Source: Harmothoe impar
Lineage: Eukaryota > Annelida > Polychaeta > Phyllodocida > Polynoidae
Length of the DNA: 64,000 nucleotides
Direction of reading: 5' to 3'
Assembly: GCA_947462335.1 (NCBI GenBank)
Contig: OX381707.1
Span: 63,527,773-63,591,772 of the forward strand
Shown here: one piece after another, positions 55,478 to 64,000 of the stretch
Numbering within the stretch: position 1 is the stretch's first letter
Layout of the letters: each line of letters starts with the position of its first letter
The notes under the pieces: generated by a model
Seen by the model: the letters and a program-made list of their open reading frames with translations, nothing else
Told to the model about the DNA's origin: nothing
Databases searched by the model: none
Program-made: the position numbers and the translations under genes

Positions 55478-55661
55478 GCCCCGACCAATACCAAAGGACA
55501 CCCAATGTGATAAATGTGATAAATGTGATACTGCCAACTGTTACACTCATAATTTTTACAATTCACAATCACTTGTAATCCACATAACTATACATAACTA
55601 ATAATCATATAATATCTCTACCACCCCATATTACCACCCTTCAACTCGTTGGCATTTCTGG
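55478..55661 (+). other. Ngaro-like element 3' untranslated segment
   Basis: AT-rich linker between the YR stop and B1. It includes GTGATAAATGTGATAAATGTGATA, a triple 9-10-bp repeat at about 55507-55531. No ORF. Confidence 0.6.
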
Positions 55662-55913
55662 CCACTCAAAAATATCATTCAAAAACATCTACAGGTATAA
55701 TTGTGATATCTCTCAATAATCACTGTCTATTTATGTATGACATCAACTCAACTCGTATAATCATGTACTAAAGGTTTTATTGTATATTTTACCTACACTC
55801 GTATTCACATGTTTACATGTAATATTCATCGTCATATTTTATTATACCAAATCTTAATAAAATATATTTCTCCAAATCACATCTCATCGTTGTATCTGGG
55901 GAATACGGTAATG
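55662..55913 (+). repeat. Split direct repeat B1
   Basis: 252 bp from CCACTCAAAAATATC to GGGGAATACGGTAATG, nearly identical to B2 (one visible difference, CTCGTATT versus CTCATATT). Contains AATAAA (about 55855-55861, CTTAATAAAATA), a plausible polyadenylation signal. Confidence 0.95.
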
Positions 55914-56112
55914 GTCACAGCATTGCACGAATAGTGTAATTCTGGGTCATTGCCGCCAGCCAGGTACACGCCCCCTCCATCAAACTGGGTCACCACCAGC
56001 GCCCCCTACCTCAGGTCTCGCCCAAATCTCGCCCTCACCTGCCCACCTGCGTTCCCGCGCCTTCCACCCTCAGTCTTTGTTTGAACACCGCCCGGTTCAC
56101 TACCATTTTTCT
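55914..56112 (+). repeat. Split direct repeat A2
   Basis: 199 bp, second copy of A1, directly abutting B1. The B1-A2 junction (GGTAATG|GTCACAG) is the internal recombination site expected of split-direct-repeat elements. Confidence 0.95.
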
Positions 56113-56173
56113 CCATCCCACCCACCCTACTTAAATTATCATATCCATAGGTATTATAAACCTCATAAGAGGC

Positions 56174-56425
56174 CCACTCAAAAATATCATTCAAAAACAT
56201 CTACAGGTATAATTGTGATATCTCTCAATAATCACTGTCTATTTATGTATGACATCAACTCAACTCGTATAATCATGTACTAAAGGTTTTATTGTATATT
56301 TTACCTACACTCATATTCACATGTTTACATGTAATATTCATCGTCATATTTTATTATACCAAATCTTAATAAAATATATTTCTCCAAATCACATCTCATC
56401 GTTGTATCTGGGGAATACGGTAATG
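56174..56425 (+). repeat. Split direct repeat B2
   Basis: 252 bp second copy of B1, ending GGGAATACGGTAATG at the right boundary of the element. Separated from A2 by 61 bp. Confidence 0.95.
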
Positions 56426-56929
56426 TCTGTCTATTTATTACTCTTTTTGGTATTCTGGCACTGGTGGGGGCTAAAAACAGTAATAATAGCTTCCCTGAAG
56501 GTACCTCTTGTCAGAACGGGTCACAATCCAGATCTAAGTAGCTTAAAAAAATGTTATATCGCTTTAGGATGAATCTATATATTTTATGGTATTTTTTCAA
56601 TTAATATCGGCAAAATATCACTAATTTAGCTTCATAACAGTGTAGAATCCTGTTTTTAATGGTATGTTACCACTAAATGTGCTTCAGAGTCATGTTATCT
56701 CTGCCAGGCAAACAAAATTGACAATTTTTTATGAATGCTGTCCCAGCTGTATATTGGTCAGACCATATATTCAGTAGTAGACCGACAAATAATCATGGTT
56801 GGAATATCTTGAAACTGAGACTTATGAGGCATTTTTTACCATCATTTTTGGATTCAGTGACCTCAAATTAGTCTAGTCAGGTAGGTCTGCCCCCCGGTTT
56901 TTTTTCGTCGTTGCACAGTGTTATAAATA
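56426..56929. other. Unrecognised DNA
   Basis: AT-rich right flank of the Ngaro-like element. No gene recognised. Confidence 0.5.
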
Positions 56930-57960
56930 ACCTCTTTTGCAACGCATATTACGATTCTGCTTTCCTGAGTTTCATGAAAATGATTTCGGTTTTGAGAATT
57001 ATAAGACAGCGCTGCCATGATTACATTATAGCCTAGCTATTAATTGTTTGATAGAATACTATCAAATATATAATTATGAACAGTTAATTCACCATCACAA
57101 CTTTGGACTGAGACAAAAATTATCTTCTCTCAGACAGTGGACACATGGGAGTGCCAGTGATTTAATTAGTTGCAGGGAACTGAATTGATGTTGACAAGTT
57201 TTCTTTAGAATACTATCAGATAACAGGCTAATAGAATCACTGAGCATCATTGCTCATTTGTCTTTAATGTCACTGTTTCCAAATATTATCATTCTTTACA
57301 AAGGATATTGCTTTCAACAAAGAAGTTTGCTTTGCAAATTAGTGAATACCGTAAAACCTTGCATATAAGCCTAACTCACGTATTAGCGGCACCTAGACTT
57401 TGTGCCGATCGCCTAAGCCGCACCAGCAATCTGTTTATTGTGAATTAAGTACTGTACTATAGTAGCAAAATCCCTTGTATAAGCCGCACCCCGGTGTTGG
57501 CCGTTCCTATAAGCCGCACCAGTGATCTGATTCGCGTACTAGCCACGGCTTATATGCAAGGTTTTACGGTACATCAGAGGCTGAAGCAGTCAGACATTGC
57601 ACTCACAGGCAAAAATACCAAGAGACCCTGCAAACAAACAGAACGTGAATCGACATAATAGCATTTGTACCATTATGAGTCTCTGAATTTCAGTTGTGAG
57701 CATGGATTTGCCATCTCATGCAGATATTTTTATCATTCTTCCCATGTGAATGACCTTTTTACTTGGCAACGGCTATCTTGATGGCCAGCCAGTGGCAGGG
57801 AGGACAATCTCTTTAATAAATGAAGTTTAAAAAGAGCATCTCTTCTGGGAAATTTGATATAAATGGTCACCTCCAAGTCAAACTTGCCAGGAAAATATTT
57901 TGGGAGAATTTTAACATTGCTGGTTTTGTGGATTCTCAATTAGGCCAAATTAAATTATCT
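56930..57960 (+). repeat. Dispersed repeat family copy 3 (carries a MITE)
   Basis: Matches 59790-60510 along its length (GATTTCGGTTTTG, TGATAGAATACTATCAAATA, AATTATGAACAGTTAATTCACCA, AGAATACTATCAGATAACAGGCTAATAGAATCACT, TGGCCAGCCAGTGGCAGGGA, AATAAATGAAGTTTAAAAA). Identity is about 85-90% by eye outside the MITE at 57349-57569. Also related to 43.1-43.5 kb. No protein is conserved between copies. Confidence 0.88.
57349..57569. mobile_element. 221-bp MITE with CCGTAAAACCTTGCATATAAGCC termini, TA duplication
   Basis: Terminal inverted repeats CCGTAAAACCTTGCATATAA(GCC) match at both ends over at least 23 bp. TA flanks both ends (57347-57348, 57570-57571). The paralogous copy at 60201-60220 reads GTGAATACATCAGAGG with a single TA and no insert, which proves the boundaries. 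Interior phrases (TAAGCCGCACCAG) resemble the 23822-24024 relic. TA target fits Tc1/mariner-type mobilisation. Confidence 0.95.
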
Positions 57961-59789
57961 TAGATTCCATGGATAACCATCAAGCTCAGTCTATTTATTT
58001 TCCTATCAAATTACATCTTTTCTATTTGTATCAACATATCGGTTTCTTCCTGACAATGTTTCAATCAAGCCACCTAGCATCTAATTATGAAATTGGTAAT
58101 ATTCTTTCCAACCCTTTTCGTCAAAGCACAGAGTGCTTTGATGTCTAGCTGATGTTCATCAAGTGGTCCTTTTGCGAGATTTTGGCCCATTGGCCACTTG
58201 GCCGGTTGCAAGTCAGAAAATGTCTAGAGAATCATTAGAAAGTCTATTTTCTGGGGGGAAAAAATGTCAATTTGGCGAGAATTTAAGTGATCAGGATCAC
58301 AAAAGAAAATTGATTTTCAGTGAAATGGCTGAGTTAGTGAGAGAAAGGTCAAAATCTCTAAGAAGGTGATTTTCAGGAAAAAGTTCTTTGAAAAAAAACA
58401 TAAAATTTCTTTCACATTGTAAAAAAAACTAACTTTGAAAAAAAATCTCACTTAAAAAAACAACAACTTCACTTTGAAAAGAAGTCCACTTTTAAAACTT
58501 TTTTACATGTGCCACCATAAATTCGACTTGAGATGCAAAATCAGGACCTAAATCGGCACCTTAATTGTGTTGTATAGCCTTGGGGATTCTATGTCCCATT
58601 TGTTTATAGACATAACCATTATTTATAAACATTTTCAAACCGACTGACGGCAGGGTCTAGAACACCTCTAGAACACCTTCGTGCCTAAGGTGTATAATTG
58701 TTACGGTATATAACTGAGTTAAATTCATGAGAATCGCATCGACTTGAGAACAAAGTCGGTTAGTGGAGCCTCACCTTTAATTCTTAATTGGGTACTCCAC
58801 TGGTGACAAGTCTACCTACAGACGAGGAAAGATTGTGTACTGGAGCCCCGGCTATAGTGTACTGTGTGGAACTATACTGGATTTGCGATGAACAGGATCC
58901 AGTTTGTTTGTCAGCACTGGAATACACTCTTCAGAGAGTCAGTCAATGGGCCATATTTTACCATCACGTAGATAGATGTTTATAAGGGTTTTGCTCTTGG
59001 AGCTTTTGTACCTGGTTGAAAATAATAAGATTCAGGGATCCAGCTTTGGCACATCAGCATAATGCGATCAAAGTGAGCTGGTAAAGGACTGTTCTCCCAG
59101 CTTGGGAATAGGTTTAAGAGCAACACATCCATTTCTCAGCCTGGAAATGGCCTTTTTTTAAATCAAAATTGTCAAGATAAGTGGACAATTGGAGAGCTGT
59201 GCCTGGCTGTTGGCGGATAATTTCTGAGGGAATCTTTGATGCTTGGTGGGTTTAAAATGAGGGACGAGAGAGCATATTGTAATCTGTGTGCCGCATTAGG
59301 AACACCTTGGAGTCCAATTGTGAATGATGAGGTTGGGTTTTAGGTGTGCATTGTCGGGAAAACAAGAGGGCATGAGATCCAAGAAGGTGTAAGATGAAAT
59401 CAGCATCATCATTCATAACCTCGCTAGGTATGAAGCTGCGTAGTTTCCTACATATACTATATTGACGCAGATTGCAATTAGGACTGTATCGATAGGGCCA
59501 TAGCTCAACAGTTGAAATGAAATCTCATTATGGCAAGTGTCCACTATAATAAGAACAGTAATACATATAATATGAAAATGCACCCAGGGAGCATTTTGGA
59601 TACATAATCAGATAATAATTATTATTATTATACTCCTTTATTCTTGCCAACAGTGTCTTCTCGATATGTTTAGGCTAGTTTTGATATGATATTTATTATT
59701 ATTAAAGAAACTGTGCAAAGATGGGCTAAACATTATTTGCAATGAAAGAGCATGTGAGCCTGGTGTAATTCAGGTTCTAATATGGGCCT
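57961..59789. other. Unrecognised DNA
   Basis: No gene recognised. A small hairpin (CAAAGCACAGAGTGCTTTG) lies at about 58123-58141. 58380-58505 is A-rich with repeats of TTGAAAAAAAA(T)CTCACTT type. ORFs at 58163-58369 and 58788-58985 have no motif. (TTA)n is present near 59615-59632. Confidence 0.5.
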
Positions 59790-60510
59790 CCTATGTAATG
59801 CATATTACAATTCTGCCTTTTTTAAGTTTCATAATAATGATTTCGGTTTTGGGAATTGAGAGACAGTGCAGTCATGATTACATTAGAGCCTTAATAATTG
59901 CTATTAATTTATGATAGAATACTATCAAATACATAATTATGAACAGTTAATTCACCACAACAACTTTGGACGGAGACAAAAATGATCTTCTCTCAAACAA
60001 TGGACACATGGGAGTACCAGCGATTTAATTAGCTGCATAGAACTGAATTGATGTCGACAAATTTTCTTTAGAATACTATCAGATAACAGGCTAATAGAAT
60101 CACTAAGCATCACTGCTCATTTGTATTTAATATCATTGGTTCCAAATATTATCATTCTTTACAAATGATATTGCTTTCAAGAAAAACATTTGCTTTGCAA
60201 ATTAGTGAATACATCAGAGGATGAAGCAGTAGGACATTCTACTCACTGGCAAAGATTCCAACAGACCCTGCAAACAAACAGAATGTGAATCAACATAACA
60301 TATTTTGTAGCATTGTGAGACTCTGAATTTCAGTTGTAAGCATGCTTTTGCAACCTCATATAGATATTATTATCATTATTTCCATGTGAGTCATTGTTTT
60401 ACTTGGCACTGACTATCTTGGTGGCCAGCCAGTGGCAGGGAACATAATATTTTTAATAAATGAAGTTTAAAAACAGCATGTCTTCTTGGAAATCTTATAT
60501 AAATGGTTAA
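59790..60510 (+). repeat. Dispersed repeat family copy 4 (empty MITE site)
   Basis: Paralogue of 56930-57960 lying about 2.9 kb away in the same orientation. It lacks the MITE present there, with the unduplicated TA at 60210-60211. Confidence 0.88.
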
Positions 60511-62722
60511 CCTAGCTACCACCACAATAGCAACACCATAGGCATAATTGTTGTACTATTAACGTTGGCTGATGATGATGGATGACGGTCACCCGTGACA
60601 TCGTCACACAGTCCAAATGGGACACAGTAAAAACAGCATCAAACCTATGTTAATCTGCAGTGCTGTGCATTAATTCAGATCGAGAAGGAAGTTAAGGACA
60701 AGGGAATGGTATTTAAGTCTGAATTGCTAACCTTTCAAATGTCAGACAGTACAAGTTTTATCAGAAGATGATATTATGTTCTATTCAAAAACATTGCGCT
60801 AACCTATTTTCCACTTTAAGTATTGTTGGGCCTGCAACAGCTGATAGAGTCTACAGTTTAGTGAGGTATCATACTGTTACGTGATGCCATACATCTCCAT
60901 GGTTAATTCTCAACTATGTTTCAAATGTGACAATTTAAAGAGGCATTTGTTTTCAACAGAATTGTCTGTTTATTTTTGCTCTCATTACATAAATTGTGTT
61001 GTATTTGTATGATTTATCATTCAGACGTGACCCTTACATGAACATTGATGAGGGCATGGCATTTCAACTAAAATGCTGACTTGGTTTTATCATCGTGACT
61101 GTATGCATGTAAGAGCAAGATACATTCAAGTTATGATTGTATGCAAACAATTATTAGATTAGCTCTTTCTATCTCATTGCATAATATTGTTCCCTGCAGT
61201 TTTAATATAACGTTCTCCTCTATCTTTTATTTTACCATATGCATGTTCACTAGGTATAGTTATACATCAGAGTATGATAAAGGATGTATACATCAATGCA
61301 TCAACACAATCATAGGTAACAGAGAATTACGTTATTAATTTACATATCTCATGGGTTTGTGATATACGTGCGAGCAAAAAGTACATTTTATTGTTTTGAA
61401 AAGGTGGTGAAAGAAAGAACCATATTATATTTCAACGATAATTGTCCAGAACTAATATGCCAATATACATTGTATAGACGTATTTTAAGATTAACGTATG
61501 AACGTTAATCTGCAAAGAATATCTACCAGTTGTCTGCATAGAAGATGCACGTAAATACCTGAACTATGTGTCTATAATTATCAAAAGTAGTCTATCATTT
61601 TTCTTGTACTGATGGTTTGTGAGAGACTCCCCTTAAAAGACTGCCTCATTCTCGCCCTCATAAATAAAGATTCGCTATTCTTCTATGCGAGTGTCACTGA
61701 AGTCAGCGATTGTATAATTTGGTTATTCCAAAGAAATAGTGCCACTTTAATAATTCAGTGTTGCTTGAGGAACCTACAGGGTGTGAAGAACTAAAGCGTG
61801 GTAGGTAGTATACAGATATGAATGGGCCCTCTAGTATGTAAATAAGTTGTGCACCCACAACCAGCCTGACATCAGAACTGATTCACATCTTAATGATGCT
61901 GTTTCACCAAAAGTCAAGTTTTGGATAAAGCTCACACACACATTGTTCTTACGGTTTTCATCTTGTTCAACATATTGCTATGCGGCATGAAAATGTTTCC
62001 TGTATTGCAAATTGAAGGAATTGCATTATATAAGGCTGTAGTGGAGACTGGATGCCCCTGAGGCAGAAGCTGGTTAACACTGTCCTCTAACTAGAACGTA
62101 CCATTCGATTCAGAGTGAGTAACGCATGTAAGTCATAGCTGAGGTGTGTAATTGAATTTCAGGGAATCGGAGGTGGTGGCATTCATGGGTATTAATTGAA
62201 CCTCCCTTTTGTCACATACTTAATTATTGGTTTAGGCACATGCACTTCCGTTCGATGGTATTTCTCATTGTCAGTCTTCACACATTATCATGTCGCCTTT
62301 CTAAACACTATTTCTTAGACATTCACCGCAGAATAACCTATCATGTCGCCTTTCTTAACACTATCTTGTAGGCCTAAGTATTCTCAGACATTCACCGCAG
62401 AATAACCTATGGTCACCATGAAAGAGTTATCAAAAATGTAGAGTGCATCTTCGAGATCTACCAGTCTAATGTTTGTATTGCCCAGTGAATTTCTGCTGTG
62501 ATTTGCCTGTAGCGGGCGGTGGGAATCTGGTAGGGTAGGCATAGTTTTCTCCTCACAGACATCCTATCAATAGCCAATGTAACCGACTGCATCGACTTTT
62601 TTATTATTTCTACAATGGTAGATTGGATGAGGGCCAAATGGCCATGGAAGTGAATGTATTGCTTTGACTCACACAAATTGTCTTACTAACGTTTATGTAA
62701 TGGTTCTGGATACTTCCACTAG
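60511..62722. other. Unrecognised DNA with a small tandem duplication
   Basis: No gene recognised. ORFs at 61141, 61612 and 62458 (minus, 72 codons) show no motif I can name. 62286-62338 and 62339-62408 are imperfect tandem copies (TATCATGTCGCCTTTCT...GACATTCACCGCAGAATAACC), the second with a 17-bp extra segment. Confidence 0.5.
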
Positions 62723-64000
62723 ACCAGGGCCTCGATTCATAAGTTTATACTACTAAGTAAATTTTTGGGTTACAGTCGTAAGTATGCTGGTATAGGACCT
62801 GAGCTAGAAAGGTTACATGTACAGGACTGGACGTTTGAGGGTGAATTAAATGAAAATATTATGGCAGATATAAATGTTGATATGTTAGATGTTATAAAGA
62901 TTACTGCTGACATCAGCAACAATAAGTCGTCGTCAGTTGACAATATCTCCACTAGGGTATTTAAAGCTTCTGTTAAATGTTTGCCAGAGAAACTTACAAA
63001 AATATTATCGTTATCTTTAAAATGTTCCAAAATTCCCTCCAGTTGGAAAATAGCTAGAGTAACGCCCTTACCAAAATCTGGGGATTTAACAAATGTTTCA
63101 AATTATAGACCTATTAGCCAACTCCCCATCCCTGGTAAAATTTTAGAAAGAATAATACACTCAAAAATAACAGATTTTCTAGACGAGAACAAAATTCTGA
63201 CAGATATTCAGGGGGGTTATAGAAAAAATTGCTCGACTTTAGACACAATCAGTACTTTAACAAATGATATCCTACGTAATAGAAATTTAGGCCTTTCAAC
63301 AATAGCATCATTTATCGATACAAAAAAAGCTTTCGATTGCGTAAATTACTCCATTCTACTAAATAAATTTAAAAAATACGGTATTTCTGGCAGAAATTTA
63401 TCTTGGATAGAAGACTACCTAAGTGGCAGGAAACAACAGGTGATAGCAAATAATGTCACTTCCAAGACTCAAAACCTATCATGTGGCGTTCCACAGGGTA
63501 GTATTTTGGGCCCTTTATTCTTTTTATTATATGTTAATGATATAAAAAATGATGATTTACATGTAAAAACTCTACTTTATGCTGACGACACCGTTCTGTA
63601 TGTACATGGTAAAGACCCCATAATAATGTCAAATCATTTGCAAAGAGGTTTAAATTCTTATTGTGCTTGGTCCACCAAAAACAAGCTTACAATGAATGAA
63701 AAAAAGACAAAACTCATGTTTTTTGCTGCCGCACCCACCTATAAAAAGGTTAAGTTTCATGAATTACATGTGACTGTGAATAATGAACGTCTACATTTTG
63801 TACCTACTTTTAAGTATTTGGGTGTGACGCTAGACTACGAGTTATCTTTTAATGCACATGTAAGTCATTTAAGAAAAGCTTTGGCATTTAAAACCTACTT
63901 ACTAGGCCAACTTAAATCGTATGTGCCAACTGCCTTAATGTTATTAATATATACAACATACGCATTACCGGTAATTGACTATTCGGACATTCTTTACTCA
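62723..64000 (+). CDS. LINE-D reverse transcriptase, 5'-truncated, open to the window edge
   Basis: A single + strand frame is open from 62723 (after TAG 62720-62722) to base 64000, about 425 codons, with no stop before the edge. Motifs in order: KSSSVDNISTRVFKAS, IPSSWKIARVTPLPKSGD, NYRPISQLPIPGKILERII, GGYRKNCSTLDTI, FIDTKKAFDCVNY (catalytic Asp), CGVPQGSILGPLFFLLYVNDI, LLYADDTVLYV (YADD near 63580), KLTMNEKKTKLMFF and FKYLGVTLDYELSF. This is a jockey/CR1/L2-type non-LTR RT, and the catalytic residues are intact. No endonuclease lies upstream, so the copy is 5'-truncated, with the junction probably near 62735-62780. Codons are far more A/T-rich (AAA, TTA, ATA, AAT) than in LINE-B or the Ngaro-like element, marking a different lineage. 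The C-terminal part lies outside the window. Confidence 0.93.

Larger units (their letters stand above)
49119..56425 (+). mobile_element. Ngaro/PAT-like tyrosine-recombinase retrotransposon with split direct repeats
   Basis: The element reads A1 (49119-49317), gag, RT-RNase H, tyrosine recombinase, B1 (55662-55913), A2 (55914-56112), a 61-bp spacer and B2 (56174-56425). A1/A2 and B1/B2 are each nearly identical, and B1 abuts A2 directly. This split-direct-repeat layout distinguishes Ngaro- and PAT-type elements from DIRS1 (inverted terminal repeats) and from LTR elements. No methyltransferase domain is seen, also against DIRS1. No target-site duplication is apparent, as expected for recombinase-mediated integration. 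The body is GC-rich against AT-rich flanks. Gag is broken by an in-frame stop and a foreign 1.37-kb insertion, so this copy is not autonomous. Confidence 0.92.

Noticed and set aside
49119..56112. A1/A2 repeats taken as long terminal repeats of an LTR element
   Set aside because: B1 abuts A2 and B2 follows, there is no protease or DDE integrase, and a tyrosine recombinase is present: split direct repeats, not LTRs.
58123..58141. Small hairpin CAAAGCACAGAGTGCTTTG
   Set aside because: An 8-bp stem is short enough to arise by chance in this much AT-rich sequence.
62458..62676. 72-codon minus-strand ORF as a possible gene fragment
   Set aside because: Looks protein-like in composition but has no motif I can name and no supporting neighbour.

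Overview
The window is eukaryotic nuclear DNA. It is AT-rich and low in coding density, has no operon-like gene packing, and is loaded with autonomous and non-autonomous transposable elements, AT microsatellites and decayed dispersed repeats. No host protein-coding exon, tRNA or rRNA could be supported. LINEs of the CR1/L2/jockey type, a tyrosine-recombinase (Ngaro/DIRS-like) retrotransposon and several MITE families together suggest an invertebrate animal, plausibly a marine deuterostome or lophotrochozoan. Species cannot be fixed from sequence alone.

Layout: 0.4-1.1 kb, copy of a dispersed repeat family. 5.65-9.0 kb, LINE-A (minus strand, 5'-truncated), whose reverse transcriptase is split by an 854-bp TA-flanked MITE. 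9.02-9.09 kb, a perfect 25-bp hairpin. 11.9-16.6 kb, LINE-B (minus strand) with an intact 972-residue endonuclease-reverse transcriptase and a tandem-repeat-bearing region upstream of it. 16.6-28.9 kb, mostly unrecognised DNA with minisatellites, palindromes and MITE relics. 28.95-35.8 kb, LINE-C (minus strand). 35.8-49.1 kb, unrecognised DNA with three MITEs and two copies of the dispersed family. 49.12-56.43 kb, an Ngaro-like element with split direct repeats. 56.9-60.5 kb, two copies of the dispersed family, one carrying a MITE for which the other copy is the empty site. 62.72-64.0 kb, an open LINE reverse transcriptase frame that runs off the right edge.

Two elements deserve most attention. 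LINE-C carries an ORF1 of 674 codons that adds a NADAR-family domain (an ADP-ribose/NAD-linked N-glycosidase-type fold) to a basic/coiled-coil/RRM-like RNA-binding ORF1. A second small ORF resembles the SGNH esterase of CR1-type ORF1s but appears to lack all three catalytic residues. A 1.6-kb repeat-bearing spacer follows, then a decayed endonuclease-reverse transcriptase. The Ngaro-like element shows A1-gag-RT/RNaseH-YR-B1-A2-B2 architecture. At the gag/RT boundary it has a textbook -1 frameshift module (A AAA AAC, 9-nt spacer, 10-bp stem), and its recombinase frame lacks a suitable ATG but follows a strong candidate 3' splice site. Its gag is broken by a stop and by a 1.37-kb repeat-rich insertion, so this copy is not autonomous.
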